Assembly (NCBI RefSeq): GCF_001625215.2
Contig: NC_030385.2
Span: 31,893,598 to 31,957,597 of the forward strand
DNA length: 64,000 nucleotides
Origin: Daucus carota subsp. sativus
Lineage: Eukaryota > Streptophyta > Magnoliopsida > Apiales > Apiaceae
Direction of reading: 5' to 3'
Shown here: piece by piece, positions 28,047 through 40,118 of the stretch
Layout: each line of letters begins with the position of its first letter
How positions within the stretch are numbered: the stretch's first letter is position 1
The notes under the pieces: model-generated
Databases searched by the model: none
The model's input: the letters and a program-made list of their open reading frames with translations, nothing else
What the model was told of the DNA's origin: nothing
Program-made: the position numbers and the translations under genes

Positions 28047-28730
28047 TATTATTTTTTGGTCTTGTTGGTTCATAATCGTATCTATTGCTACTATTTTTTT
28101 TCTCTGTTTGTCTGTCCTCATCGAATCAATAATAACTTGCTCTTAATCCATCTCTTGAAAGGGGAAGGTCCATAACAGAGTTTAGCCTTCTATACGATAA
28201 TTCTAGCTCGCCATCTTCTTTGTATGGCATTTCCTCTCTGACTCCTTTGATCCTGACCTAAGGATTATGCTTTCTTTTTCCATTAACTTCCTCATATCTT
28301 ACGTATGGCTCATCCATGCTTAATGATTATACTGTCCAACTCATAATTGGCGAATTTGTAGATTCAATTTTTACTGAATGCACGCCAATGAGACCCTCCA
28401 ATAAATCTATTAAAATTGGTTTTGTATCAATGGAATCTCATCATCCATACATAAGGAATTAGTGTGATATATTCATATCATAGTATATGAAAAATAAGGA
28501 CTAGCGAAAAGGATGCAAGCTGGAAGGACCTGGACAAGAGTGAACAGAAGTATAAATATCTTCATAAACCAAACGCTCGTTAGTGAGCATTGCTTCTTCA
28601 AAATTCCACGACATAAAAGTTATGGGATAGGCAAGGCCAGCTAAAATTGGAAATCTTATTTATACTACAATATATCATTAAAATTAAACACACAAAATTT
28701 TGATCGATGATTTGTAACATGATGTATTAT

Positions 28731-28958
28731 GAGGCCGTTTGGGTTATCTTAAAAGAAGTGACTTCTAGTTTAAATTAACGAAGTGGAGCAGAAATGAGAA
28801 GTAAATAAGTTAATAAAGTGTTTGGAAAAGAAGCAGAAGCTGTGAGACAGAAGCTAGCATTCTCAGTTTCTTAAAAATGCTTTTGCTTTTTTACACAAAC
28901 AGATCAAAGAAAGCAGAAGTCAGAAGAAACTTTCACCTCTCCATCCCAAACATGCCCT
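28731..28958. mobile_element. Probable MITE (GTTTGGG-ended)
   Basis: Left end GAGGCCGTTTGGGTTAT; the complement of the right end reads AGGGCATGTTTGGGATGG. The interior is rich in AGAAG and GCAGAAG. The target duplication is unclear, so the superfamily (hAT or Harbinger) is open. Confidence 0.5.
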
Positions 28959-29100
28959 ATAATTATATTATTAAGATTAAACATACAAAATTTGATCGCT
29001 ATTTTATGATTCAGTAAGTTGTAACTATCGATCATTTAAATCAAATTTAGAAGAAAGGTCTTGATCAATTAAAATTGGTAAAAGTATATATATATATATA

Positions 29101-30166
29101 GGGTGGTGCTCACATGAGAACCCCAAATAATATGAGATATGAGATCTAATCTCAGCCCTCCATTTTATATAAAAGCTTTTAATCCAAGGCTTTTATCTCT
29201 CCAAAATCCCTCGTCTTCATTTACCTGCCAGTTTTGTTTTTTCATCTTGCTTTCACCCATCCACCCACCCACTACTCGCCGACATCCCTATATTGTACCA
29301 CCATCTCTCTCCACCATTGATCCCTAACCTTAGTTACTTACACCCAAAATCAATACACACGCCCTTGCTCTGTTCATAACGCAATCTCCGCCTTCCCGCT
29401 GCAACACGATATCGGCGCCGCCGTAGTCCCTCTCCACCTTCCAGTGACTACCGCTCGTCCCAGTGTTTCTCCAACGGCGTCTGCTGTAGCCTCTTGTTAT
29501 ATTTCGGCCGACGATAACGTAGCTGATGCCCCCCTCCAACAGCCATGTCCTTGTCCCGCTAGTTCTTCACCTCCGATTTCAATACTTTTCGATTGAATCG
29601 ACCGTACTAACGTCGACGCAGATCTGGAGATGGTTTTGTTGGTGGTAGTATTAGTGTGGCAGTGGTGGTATTGGTTTAATACAATGTTTTGTAAGGTGGC
29701 TGGGAAACGATTTTTCGGAAATGATGCGGTGATTATTTTTTTTGCAGTGGTGATTTTTGTTTTTCAGTGTTGATTTTGCTCTGTAGTTGGTGATTTTTCA
29801 GATTTGGGGGTTGTAGATGGTGGTGGTGGTCTGTAGATGTGATGATGTGGTGATTTTCGATTTTTGACAGTGATTTTCATTTTTCCGGTGGTGATTTTTA
29901 ATTTTCCGGTGGTGATTTTCGGTTTGCGGGTGGTGATTTTATGTTTGTCGGTGGTGATTTTCCGGTGGTCGCTGGAGGTGGGGGTGGTCGGAAACGGTGG
30001 TCGGCGGTGGTCAGAGGTGGCAGGTGGTGGAATTAGAATGAATATGGTGATAAAATATTTAAATATTAATAATTAATGTGTAGTGAAATATTGATATAAG
30101 ATTTAAAAGGTGTGGCTGAGATTAGATCTCATATCTCACAATAAAAGTGGTTCTCATTTGAGCAAG

Positions 30167-30170
<4 letters not shown>
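29101..30170. mobile_element. TIR element inside a (TA)n tract, 1.07 kb
   Basis: Flanked by (TA)n on both sides (about 29084-29100, 30171-30209). The ends are inverted for about 60 bp with interruptions: left GGGTGGTGCTCACATGAGAA, and the complement of the right end GGGTCTTGCTCAAATGAGAA; both then contain GATATGAGATCTAATCTCAG. The interior has a C-rich half (29190-29560) and a half made of degenerate GGTGGTGATTTT repeats (29690-30030). Its end motif matches the elements at 3199 and 4216. It encodes nothing I recognise. Confidence 0.75.
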
Positions 30171-30218
<48 letters not shown>

Positions 30219-30277
30219 GTAACACAGCGCCCCTCCGAGAAATTAAAATAAATCTAGGGATACTCTACTGCATTGTG

Positions 30278-30693
30278 CAGGCGTGTAAACGAGCCGAGCA
30301 GAGTTACTTCGAGCTCGAGTTCGCTAGAACTTTTAGTTTTAAGCTCGAAACTCGACTTGTAAAGTTTGATAGACTCATATTCGGCACGAAAACTCGAATG
30401 ATTTCAGCAAAATATTAACAAAAACTCGAAATATGATCGGTTTTACTCGAGTTCGATTCGATTAAATATATAAAAAGATGTAAAATTAAATATTTTATAT
30501 AATAATATAGAAATAATTATAATAATACAGGCTCGATTAGGCTCCCGAGTTTCACGAACCAAATAATATGAAGCTCGAATTTGATTCGATAGACTATTCG
30601 AATTGTCGAGTTTGAGTTCAGCTTGATTATTTTCAAAACGAATTCGAATATTTTCCGAACAGCTCACGAACTGTTATGCTCGTTTACATGGCA
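30278..30693. mobile_element. Non-autonomous hAT-like element (CTCGA-rich)
   Basis: The left end CAGGCGTGTAAACGAGC and the complement of the right end, TGCCATGTAAACGAGC, share GTAAACGAGC. Many CTCGA/TCGAG and ATTCGA motifs occur throughout, like hAT subterminal repeats. No clean 8-bp duplication was found. Confidence 0.6.
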
Positions 30694-32833
30694 CTAAACG
30701 GTCCACTGTTTACTGTTCATATATATATTGATTGGAAGAGTAAGCAGATATCTACATCATAATTTTCAATTAACATCACATATACCTGCACATGACATGT
30801 CGAATGTTATTTCACAAGACCGGAGCTATCATGATGCAGATATTTTTTACTCTTATGTGGATACCTCGACAACTGGACTAAATTTTCAGAGAGATTTTAT
30901 TACACATAAGATCTATCCATTCTTTCTATCCACTAATCTGGTTATTCTTCTGTAACAACCTTCAATGTAGTGTCAAGTGTCAACAGCATGCATGCACGCA
31001 ATTGATATTCCGGTATGTCATAACGAACTTCAATTATATACATAGTACAGTACATAGAAGAAATTGAGAAGAAAGGAGAATCGATGATGCACTGCGTCGC
31101 TGCAAACAACGATGTTTGAACACGCAAATTGTACCTGCGGGTGAATAATATATTAAGGAACAAATTGCTCTTTAAATGCACAATTTCATCCACCTACGTG
31201 TTATATCATATTTGTAAGAGCGTGCCTCTAAATTTAAAAAATATTTTTTTGTGTGATAAGTCCGAAAGTTAAAATTAAAAAAAATTCTGAAACTGATCTT
31301 AAACTATAAGTCAGTTTGAGATCGACTTAAATTTTTTATTTTTTATTATAAAACTTCGTCAGAATTCATAAATTATTCATAAATCATTTTTATTATTATT
31401 TATTATTCATTTGTACAACATGTAAAAAATCGACTTGAAACTAAAAGGTCACAAGCCAACTTAAAATTATAAAACATATATTTTGATCCACTTATTTTAT
31501 CTTTATAATTTTGTTTTAAAAAGTCAATTTCAACACTTAAATAAAAAATTATTATCATTTTTTATTTTCTGAAAACTCATAAGTAATTTATAATATAAGA
31601 TTACTTAAAATAAATTATTTAATTGAACACTTATCATATTAAATTAATTATTACTATAAATAATGATTTTTCCGGATATCATAATCTAACCTGACAATAA
31701 ACATGGGAATATAAAAGTGGAGAGTTAATATATGAACTTAAGGACAAATTCGTCGCTTTCAATCTGAAAGCATCCAAAGCAAGTCGATTCATCGGTAGAA
31801 AACTAGAGATGCAGGACTCAACTAAAGTTTTGGAGTAGCACGGTTTTTTAAATACATCGTGCATGTTTAGGAAAGGAGGAGTTGGGCTTTCTTAATAGAA
31901 AGCCGACTTGTTCTTTTCTTAATCTGTGCGGGTAAAAGGGCATAATATCTTTAATAAATTTTGGAGAGAAATATAAATTGAGAAATTTCAGTTTATTGAT
32001 AAAATTTCTGTCTTTTTTATCTTGTTTCCTATTATACTCTACACCTTTAAATGAACAAACATTTTAACTAAAATTATCTATATATATATTATATAAACTA
32101 TATTAATCAAACACTTAATAATTTATTAATAACAATCTCCTATAATAATTCATTTTTTTTTTACTTTTTCTTTTAGAAAAAAAACTACTTCTTATATTGA
32201 CCAAACCGTCTCTGACGCATATTTTAACAGCATTTCGAGTTTTCCTAGCTATCAACGTTTTGGTGTAAAAAGTTATGGAGGGTACGAAAGACGTGGAATT
32301 AAGATTGTGATCAGTTAAAAGTCATATTGATTGACATAAAGCCATGAGTGCATAATTGCAGGCAATCTAGCCCCCACAACCTAGCAGACGTCCCCGTGAC
32401 TTGCATACAGGAAGAGCACTTATTTTCTTAGCTCTGATTTTTATATTTATTTTATGGCCGACCACAAGAAATTAAAAATATGGCCACGGTGTACGTATAC
32501 ACATATCAGTCGACTTTAGTTTTAGCTGTATTGTTTTTCCGACTATATTGCTTTCTTCTATTAATAATTGGGTTCAGACTCCTTGCACCGACTTAAGGTG
32601 GTTTTTGCGTTGGCTGTTACTCGTATTACTCTATTAGTCGATGTCGGTAGCACAAGTTGTAGGGTACTACTGTATAGTTTACTTTTTATAAATCATCCGT
32701 ACTATTTCTTCTTCACACTTGACCTTTTAGACACTTAAAATTTTTAGTCTTTCTTTTTATACACTCATGTCATGTGTTATTTGTTCGGTTTTTTCCTGTC
32801 CATGAGGGTTTCGAACATGCAAAGTAGAGTATA
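30694..32833. other. AT-rich intergenic DNA; nothing recognised
   Basis: No coding sequence, RNA gene or clear transposon end was recognised. The short minus-strand frame at 31679-31864 has no family resemblance. Confidence 0.45.
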
Positions 32834-32841
32834 AGTATGAG

Positions 32842-33375
32842 TAGGGGTGATCGCGGTGCGGGCGGTGCGGTTTTTGGCTAAAACCGGAAACCAAACCGCG
32901 TATGCGGTTTTGCCAATTTCTCAAACCGCAACACGAAAAGTTAAAACCACATAAACCGCACCACGAAAATGCGGTGCGGTTGCGGTGCGGTTTATGCGGT
33001 TTATATATTATTATATGTTAAAATTAAATTATAAAATTTGTTAATAATTAAATATTTTTCTGAGAAAATATAATATGATAAAAATGGAAATACGAATACT
33101 AAAAGCCAAGGCCTGAAGAAATGAATTGAAAGCAAGCAAACCTGTCAAGATGTTTTATATAAAGTTCAGCATAAAATGCCTTAATTATTCATATTAAATG
33201 CTTTCAAATAAAGTACATATAATTTAATATATTAAGAAATGATTTTAACAGATAGGTAAAAACTAAAAATAAACAAAATAAACAGTAGGCAGAACATATA
33301 CACATCCTTACATTCCAGACCACCTGAGGCCCAAATTGATATCTAATAAAGTAGCATACTAATACATATATCCTC

Positions 33376-33410
<35 letters not shown>

Positions 33411-33639
33411 GTTAATATATTTTATTATATAATATATCAAATGCGGTGCGGTGCGGTGCGGTGCGGTGCGGTTTTAACCGCATTTTGTAAAATAAAAACC
33501 GCAACCCGCACCGCACCTTGCGGTTTGACAAATTTTCAAACCGCAACCGCACCACAAAAATTAAAAACCACGTATCGCGGTGCGGTTTGGTGCGGTGCGG
33601 GCGGTTTTTGCGGTTTATGCGGTTTGATGATCACCCCTA
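32842..33639. mobile_element. Non-autonomous hAT element with 8-bp target duplication
   Basis: A 798-bp element flanked by AGTATGAG (32834-32841 and 33640-33647). Ends are TAGGGGTGATC and complementary GATCACCCCTA. Both subterminal regions (32852-33005, 33440-33625) are packed with GCGGT, AACCGC and TGCGGTGCGG motifs, likely transposase-binding arrays. There is no transposase; the open frame over the GCGGT array is an artefact of the repeat. A Stowaway MITE begins only 4 bp past the right duplication. Confidence 0.92.
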
Positions 33640-33651
33640 AGTATGAGTATA

Positions 33652-33881
33652 CTCCGTCCGTCCCACCAGATTTTTTACGTTACGACACGTATTTTAAGAC
33701 TCCTATAAAGTATATTTACGTTATATATATATTTTTAAAAAAATTTGTGAAAAAAAATTTGAAATTTAAACTTTTATTCAAAAAAAGAAAAAATCAAAAA
33801 TGCATTATAGAACTATATTCTACGAGAGTTTCAAAATGCATACAAATAGTGTACGTAAGCTTTCTGGCGGGACGGAGGGAG
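33652..33881. mobile_element. Stowaway-type MITE
   Basis: Ends CTCCGTCCGTCCCACCAGA and complementary CTGGCGGGACGGAGGGAG, with TA on each side. About 430 bp upstream of the first PMEI gene. Confidence 0.9.
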
Positions 33882-34213
33882 TAACTTTTTATTTAAATGA
33901 CATTTCTTTGATAAATTTATGCAGTATGAATAAATTAAATGGAAAGCTTAATATTATAAGTTCGTACTTATCGGCTCAGCTAGCTTTAGACAAAAGAACT
34001 GGTTTACGGTTAATAGGACCATAATATTCAAGTCTCCGTGATTAGTGGGACATTTCAATATTTCATCCTCCCTGATTACAAAAGGCCAAATCGCACACAT
34101 CCTTGGTCTATAAAAAACAAAACAAAAATAAAAATTTAAATACAGTACAGTAACACAGTACATAAATTATCAGAGGACCCCACTCATAGACATGTAACAA
34201 ACCCCTCAGCCTC

Positions 34214-34221
34214 TATAAGTA
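34214..34221 (+). promoter_or_regulatory. Probable TATA box of the 34318 PMEI gene
   Basis: TATAAGTA lies 104 bp before the ATG, followed by a C/A-rich leader (about 34230-34317) free of upstream ATG codons. Confidence 0.6.
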
Positions 34222-34317
34222 GCAACACTCACATCCACAACTTCCCAAACATCACAAACTCACACTCTCATCATCAAATACCTAACCAAAACTTTATTTT
34301 CTCTATACCTCTCGAAA

Positions 34318-34905
34318 ATGAAGCTTTCTAAATCAACCCTTGTCTTCTCAGCCCTCCTAGTCATCCTCGCCGCCGCGGCCGTCTCAGCCGCCCCGGCCAA
34401 CCAGTTCATCAAAACCTCCTGCACCCTCACCACCTACCCCGCCGTCTGCGAACAATCCCTCTCCGCCTACGCCAAGACCATCCAAAACAACCCCCAAGAG
34501 CTCGCTTCCACCGCGCTCCAAGTCAGCCTCACACGCACCCAAAAAGCTCAAACCTTCATGAAGCGCCTCAACAAATTCAAAGGCCTCAAGGCGCGCCAAT
34601 ACGCCGCCATCCACGACTGCCTCGAAGAGGTCGAAGACAGTCTGGACCGCGTGAGCCGATCCTGCGACGAGATGAAGAATCTGAGCCACGCCAAGGGGAA
34701 TGACTTCACCTTCAGGATGAGCAATGTGGAGACGTGGGTCAGTGCTGCGTTAACGGATGAGACCACTTGCATGGATGGGTTCGCTGGGAAGGGCATGGAT
34801 GGGAAGATCAAGGAGTCTGTTAGGGCGCAAGTGGTTGCGGTGGCTCGTGTGACTAGCAATGCTCTTGCTTTGGTTAACAACTTTGCTGCAAAACATAAGC
34901 ACTAG
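34318..34905 (+). CDS. Pectin methylesterase / invertase inhibitor (PMEI), GC-rich member
   Basis: A secreted 195-residue protein of the PMEI family (PF04043), which folds as a four-helix bundle and blocks cell-wall pectin methylesterase or invertase; sequence alone does not say which. A signal peptide (MKLSKSTLVFSALLVILAAA) is likely cut after VSA (~24). The mature part begins near APANQF. The four family cysteines are C35, C44 (KTSC...YPAVC), C101 (HDCLEE) and C151 (DETTCMDGF); an extra C116 is unusual. No introns. The first half is strongly G+C-rich, with C/G in most third codon positions, falling sharply toward the 3' end. Nearest similarity in the window is with the 40119 gene and the 43-57 kb triplet. 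Confidence 0.93.
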   Translation: MKLSKSTLVFSALLVILAAAAVSAAPANQFIKTSCTLTTYPAVCEQSLSAYAKTIQNNPQELASTALQVSLTRTQKAQTFMKRLNKFKGLKARQYAAIHDCLEEVEDSLDRVSRSCDEMKNLSHAKGNDFTFRMSNVETWVSAALTDETTCMDGFAGKGMDGKIKESVRAQVVAVARVTSNALALVNNFAAKHKH

Positions 34906-36361
34906 AGTTGGGGCTTGTTTCAAGTTTTGCGAGATCTACTGTAGTGAAACGGTGTCCTGATATATGTAGTATATAATGTTATATATATGGATGAGGATGT
35001 TCGTGTGTGTAAAATGTAATATACTGGGTTTTTTCTTTTGTGTTTTTCGTTCTTTCGGCCACTTTTTGTGACCTGGGTGGAGTGAAGTGTAAAATACACC
35101 AAGGTTAATGATAACTTATAATTATTCCACTTTCCTGTCTGTCTCCATGTCATAAAAAGTTCGGTCAAATCAGAATTTTGGTAACTACAAAAAATAATTT
35201 CAGGATCGATTTTGAATTTAATCTGATTAAACTCTTGACAGTTATTTTTGGATTAGTTTTATTCATGATTTGTTTTCGTATTGGTTAAAATTTCTATATT
35301 TTAGTGCGAACTTATAGTTCAAAATTATTCAATGGAACTTCTTCTTCTGTTAGCTCCTTTTGGTGGACTATCTATTGGTAGCTGTCTGTCATTTGTGTAA
35401 TTTTAGTATTCATTGTGAGTCTGTGACGGTCAGGGTTTCTTCCTTATTTCTTTATCTCAAGTATCATATAATCGGCGGAGCGGTGGAGATATTAAAAACA
35501 ATCGCGAAATATTTCATTGAAATATTAATCCAAGATATAGCTTATATTTAGAAACATGCAGAAGAAAAGTTGATACAAAATTTTCAGAATAGATAACTTT
35601 TTTTTTTTTTTTGAACTCATGGATAACTTTTGTTAGTAAGTAAAAGATAAATTTTCATAGAAACAAGTATGGTAGTGTATTAGTACTCGTTGATAAGTTG
35701 TTCCGTTATATTTGATGATAAAATAAATTTATTTTCTTCATGTCATAGAATTTTTTCTAATATAAATTATGATATCAATGAATTAAAATGCAACTTATGA
35801 ATGATTTGATTTTAATACATAATTTCTTGATTTTTTTTTCCGTAAGGGGTACGGAAGGCAGAATATCGAATTAACTACACGGAAGGCGGCAGAATATCGA
35901 ATTAACTAGATGCATTAACTTGAAATACGTCTTTACTGGAAGGAGAATATCGAATTAACTAGATGCATTAACTTGGACTATGTCTTTACTCGCTGCTGTA
36001 GTGCTGTAGGCAGAAAAATAACATTGAAATGGAAACTTCTAGTTAAGTCTTTCCTTTAAAAATGAAAGGACGAATAGGTACATATCAGAAAGTCTAATAA
36101 AAATAATTCTAATGAGAATAAATAGTTAGTGTTCGAAAATTTAACAATACTAGCTAGTCACCTCTCAAACAGACATTACTATTATTTTCCTTCGACCAAT
36201 TCCCGTGAAAAAGAATGAAGAAATCAAAATTTTCTTGCTGATTAAATAAGAAAAATAATATATTAACTGGAAATTGATGACATAAATTTAATGTGATTAG
36301 AGAGGAAAGCTGAAGTGCTAAACGACCAAATTAATATTCAACTCATGGTAGTTATATACTA
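34906..36361. other. Spacer after the first PMEI gene
   Basis: The 3' UTR of the PMEI gene is followed by AT-rich DNA. At 35846-35985 there is a local repeat of GAATATCGAATTAACTA and GCATTAACTTG (two to three copies). No gene seen. Confidence 0.5.
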
Positions 36362-36592
36362 CTCCCTCCGTCCCTAGGTCGTTTACGTTCACTGTTTGCA
36401 CGCATTTTGAGACTCGTATAAAGTATAGTTCAATAATTTATTTCTAAAATTTTCTTTTTTTGAATAAAAGTTTCAACATCAAACTTTTATTCAGCGAAAA
36501 AAAATAAAAAAAATATATTGTGGAACTACTTTAAATGAGAGTGGAAAAACGTGCCAAAAAGTAACGTAAAGAAATGAGAGGGACGGAGGGAG
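36362..36592. mobile_element. Stowaway-type MITE
   Basis: Ends CTCCCTCCGTCCCTAGGTCG and complementary GAGAGGGACGGAGGGAG, with TA on each side. Confidence 0.9.
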
Positions 36593-37104
36593 TACTGTTT
36601 AAAATAAAACTTGGTAGTTGCGTGTCCTAGTCATATGACGTTCTTCGAACGAAATCACTCAAATCAGGGATATTATACGCACTTAGGCAATCACGGGTTA
36701 GATTGTGTGAAACGACTGATCAAATAAAAAATTCCTAATCATTCACTATGTAAAACACTAATTTGTCATTAATCTATGTCCCTTATTGTACAAGAATTTC
36801 TTTTAGCACAGTACTTGTGATGACCTCTTCAAGAGTAATTAGTGATTTTTTAGCACCAGTGCATGACCTTATTATGCAGTTTTCGTCCCAGAATGCAAAT
36901 ATGCAATAGATGTTTAATCTATTAAATCTATTCATCTATTCCACTTTGAAAGCAATAATTTCGGTAAAAATAAGTGCGCGTCTTTTTTAGTAATGAATAA
37001 CCAAACCAAACATATGCATATATCTGTTTAAAGCAGGGTATGAGGCGAATAAAATGTACGACTATGTTCATAAATTGCTTCCAAATCTTAAATATTATTA
37101 TTTT

Positions 37105-37285
37105 GGGTTTATCTAATGTGTGCCCATGAGCACATGTTAAGCACGAAAACTCATAAATTTGGTGTGTTTTCATTAGTGTGGTTTGTGTGAATGCAGGGGC
37201 CATCATTATTAAAGGAGTGTAAGCCGATCAAACCATAGAAAAAGTATTAAATTTTGTGCTTATTGTGTGCCCACTAGAAAAACCG
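37105..37285. mobile_element. Mutator-type MITE with 9-bp target duplication
   Basis: A 181-bp element flanked by TATTATTTT (37096-37104, 37286-37294). Inverted ends start TTTATCTAATGTGTGCCCAT and complementary TTTTTCTAGTGGGCACACAA. Same family as 4368-4560. Confidence 0.85.
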
Positions 37286-37382
37286 TATTATTTTAATAAT
37301 AAAATACAGATATAATATTCTTAAAATTAGTATATCAAAATAATATCCTAATGGGAATTACTTTTTAATATATTTATAACAT

Positions 37383-38606
37383 GAGTAATGCTAGGGACAC
37401 AGAAACGGCTACAGAAAATTTTCACAGAATGACGTGTCTTTGCTGAGATGTACCAACATTAAATAGGTAGTCGGCCACTGTGACATTTACTTATACTTTC
37501 TACACTGTTATACTTATATTTATCTCACAACCCTTTCCACATAATTTGACGATATATATATTTATTATCTAATTTTATTTTGTTTCATTACAACTTTTTT
37601 CTAACACACTTACTAATATATTCAATTATTATTTCCAATTCATGTTACCACATTCAACACATATTATCATTTTTTGTTATATTATTTTAAATTTAAATCT
37701 TTTCTACTCTTTATGTCCCAAAATAATAGTCGTTTTGACTTTTTACACGTAGGTTGAGGTGTAAAAAAATATGCTTTCACATACTATTTTTCCAATTTTC
37801 TTTTTTTGATTAAAAATATAAATGTTAAATTTTTATTTAAAAAAAGAAAATTTTTAAATAACGAATAGAAATATATTTTTTTTACATGCGAAAAGTGGAA
37901 GCGACAATTTGGAACAGAGGAGTATTACGTTGTATTCAAAGTATAGAAATATAATTACTTATTTTCATTTTTTTGTGAGAGAAGAGACATAACACGCCAT
38001 CACAAACTACATCAAATTACGTAAAAGAATATTATCTGTTTATATTTTTGTTTTTTATATTTATATGTTTGACATACTTATTAATATATATTTATATATT
38101 TATATTTGGCTCGTGTTTTATAATTTTGAAATCTTATGTCAAGAATAAATCGATTCAAATAAAATAAAATGGAGTATATTTAAATAAAACTTTGTAGATT
38201 TAAATAATTTGAGTTGTTGTTTAATATATATTCAATTCTAATTTAGTAGTGAACAAGTTTTAATTTGTATACTAGTCAAATTATTTTATTAAAATATTAT
38301 AACAAAAAATGATAATATGTGTTAAATGTGATAACATGAATTGGAAATAATAATTAAATATATAAAAATATATTAGTAAGTGTGTTAGAAAAAGTTATAA
38401 TGAAACAAAATAAAATTAGATAATAAATATATATATCGTCAAATTATGTGGAGAGGGTGTGTGAGATAAATATAAGTATAACAGTGTAGGAAGTATAAGT
38501 AAATGTCACAGTGGCCGACCACCTATTTAATGCTGGTACATCTCAGCAAAGACACGTCATTCTGTGAAAATTTTCTGTAGCCATTTCTGTGTCCCTAGCA
38601 TTACTC
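37383..38606. mobile_element. Long-armed foldback (MULE-like) element with nested Stowaway
   Basis: A 1,224-bp element flanked by the 9-bp repeat TTATAACAT (37374-37382, 38607-38615). Its left ~310 bp (37383-37695) recur inverted at about 38285-38606 with few differences. Ends are GAGTAATGCTAGGGACACAG and its complement; GACGTGTCTTTGCTGAGATG and TCTAACACACTTACTAATAT occur in both arms. The spacer holds a Stowaway MITE (37707-37922) and AT-rich DNA. There is no coding capacity. The 9-bp duplication points to the Mutator superfamily. Confidence 0.92.
37707..37922. mobile_element. Stowaway-type MITE nested in the foldback element
   Basis: Ends CTCTTTATGTCCCAAAATAA and complementary TTTGGAACAGAGGAG, with TA on each side. 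More diverged than the other Stowaways in the window. Confidence 0.75.
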
Positions 38607-38615
38607 TTATAACAT

Positions 38616-40118
38616 ACTCTTGTTTCTTTCTGAGTTTTTTAAATTCATGATAGTGTGTGTGTAGATCTTAAATTAGGCTGGCGGAATGGAGCGAGCACAT
38701 GGGCTTGATGACTTTTGTGATCTCCTTGATGGCCCATTATCCGTTATAATAGCACATGCTGCGTGATAATAGCTGGGGCCTACCTCAGTAGTTTGTTTCC
38801 ACCACCAAATAATAGAAGAGACACTATGATGCGTCTCAATTTGCATTCAAGAGAAAAATAATGTGTTCTGTTTAACGCATTCAACTTACTTTTCTGTGCG
38901 CGACTTGTGTATTTTTAAAACTAGCAATTTTGTCTGCAAAATGTTAGGTATTTTTCATATTCGAATTGGTTACTCACTGATGTTAATCCAAGTGTTATTC
39001 TACCTGATAATATAACCGATTAGTTTTTTCAGCACTGTCCTAACAGTTTGCATTATATGTTTGGTAAAATAGCAGATTAGAATTGAATATATTGCTCACT
39101 TTAGAAACTAAACTCACCCGAACTCTTTATAAAAAAAATAAAATTCGTCTTTTATAGTAAGAAAATGCTTATTCACACGAGCTGTCCTACTCTTATCGTA
39201 TTTGAAAAAACAGATAATCTCATTAATAACAATACGTGTGACTTCAGATTTCCCCACATCAATTTATCCACATGTGACTTAAGACTCCTCCACATCAATC
39301 CGAATTTACACTTTGTCATTATTTGTTCAATCTCATCCTCCGAAACCAAATTTTTATTGTCTTGTATATTAGTTTCACTATTGGAGAGTTCAAAAAATTT
39401 CATTTAACACAATAAAAAAATCTTTTTGCTAATATACAAAGACAATAAAATTTTGGTTAATTTCTAGAGAAGTTCAGAAAAAGGTAATGGTTGACTTAAT
39501 ATTACAGTGTCCCGACCACGAGGTACGTAAACTACACGTGGCAAATGCATGTTCACATCGCATGCAAGGCATTGTGATTTGTAATAACGTGCATGTCAAT
39601 GCACAATCCTCTTCACTTCGTGAAGCAAGCTTCAAACCAGATGAAGTTAACAGTATAAAACTATTAATACAAGATCAATTTATTCACATGAAGGTCATTA
39701 GTGAACAGTGCCTATCTAATTACAGTACTTCTTAGGGGGCGTTTGGTTGATGGTTAATGAGCCCGGTTAACGAGAATCGGAACCTAATACCCATACATTG
39801 TGTTTGGATGAGTAAAATTTTTGCTTGGAATGGGAACCTCATTCCCTCTTGAAGGGTAAATCAATACCTCCACACCCCTTGGGTTACCATTTCCCATACC
39901 CTCCATTCTCATACCTCCCATTCCCATTCCCCATTCCCATTCCCACCAATCATCCAAACACCCCATTAATTTTACAATAAATTCACATAATTAAATAAAA
40001 GATACATGATTTGCACCAACATCTCAGCAATTTCAATATGCATATATTGCCAGAATGCCAGACAAGCTAATTAACTGTAATCAATCCAAATATAATTTAC
40101 TTGTAATGTAGCTAGTAT
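38616..40118. other. Intergenic DNA with one MITE
   Basis: No gene seen; short open frames at 39165-39735 lack recognisable domains. One probable MITE is present at 39735-39965. Confidence 0.5.
39735..39965. mobile_element. Probable Harbinger/hAT-type MITE (GTTTGG-ended)
   Basis: Left end GGGGGCGTTTGGTTGATGG; complement of the right end TGGGGTGTTTGGATGATTGG. TTA occurs on both sides (39732-39734, 39966-39968), favouring PIF/Harbinger. The interior has a CCCATTCC minisatellite (about 39895-39950). Confidence 0.6.

Larger units (their letters stand above)
27081..29083. other. Intergenic DNA downstream of the kinase; two MITEs only
   Basis: No gene seen. Besides the Stowaway at 27783-28046, a probable MITE lies at 28731-28958. 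The remainder is AT-rich single-copy-looking sequence. Confidence 0.5.

Noticed and set aside
30110-30418. Open frame containing YIYIYIYI
   Set aside because: Translation of the (TA)n tract.
33441-33884. Plus-strand open frame with RCGAVRCGAV repeats
   Set aside because: It is a translation of the GCGGT array of the hAT element running into a Stowaway MITE; no gene.
34384-34880. Minus-strand open frames of 101 and 110 codons over the first PMEI gene
   Set aside because: They arise from the high GC content of the sense gene and have no domains.
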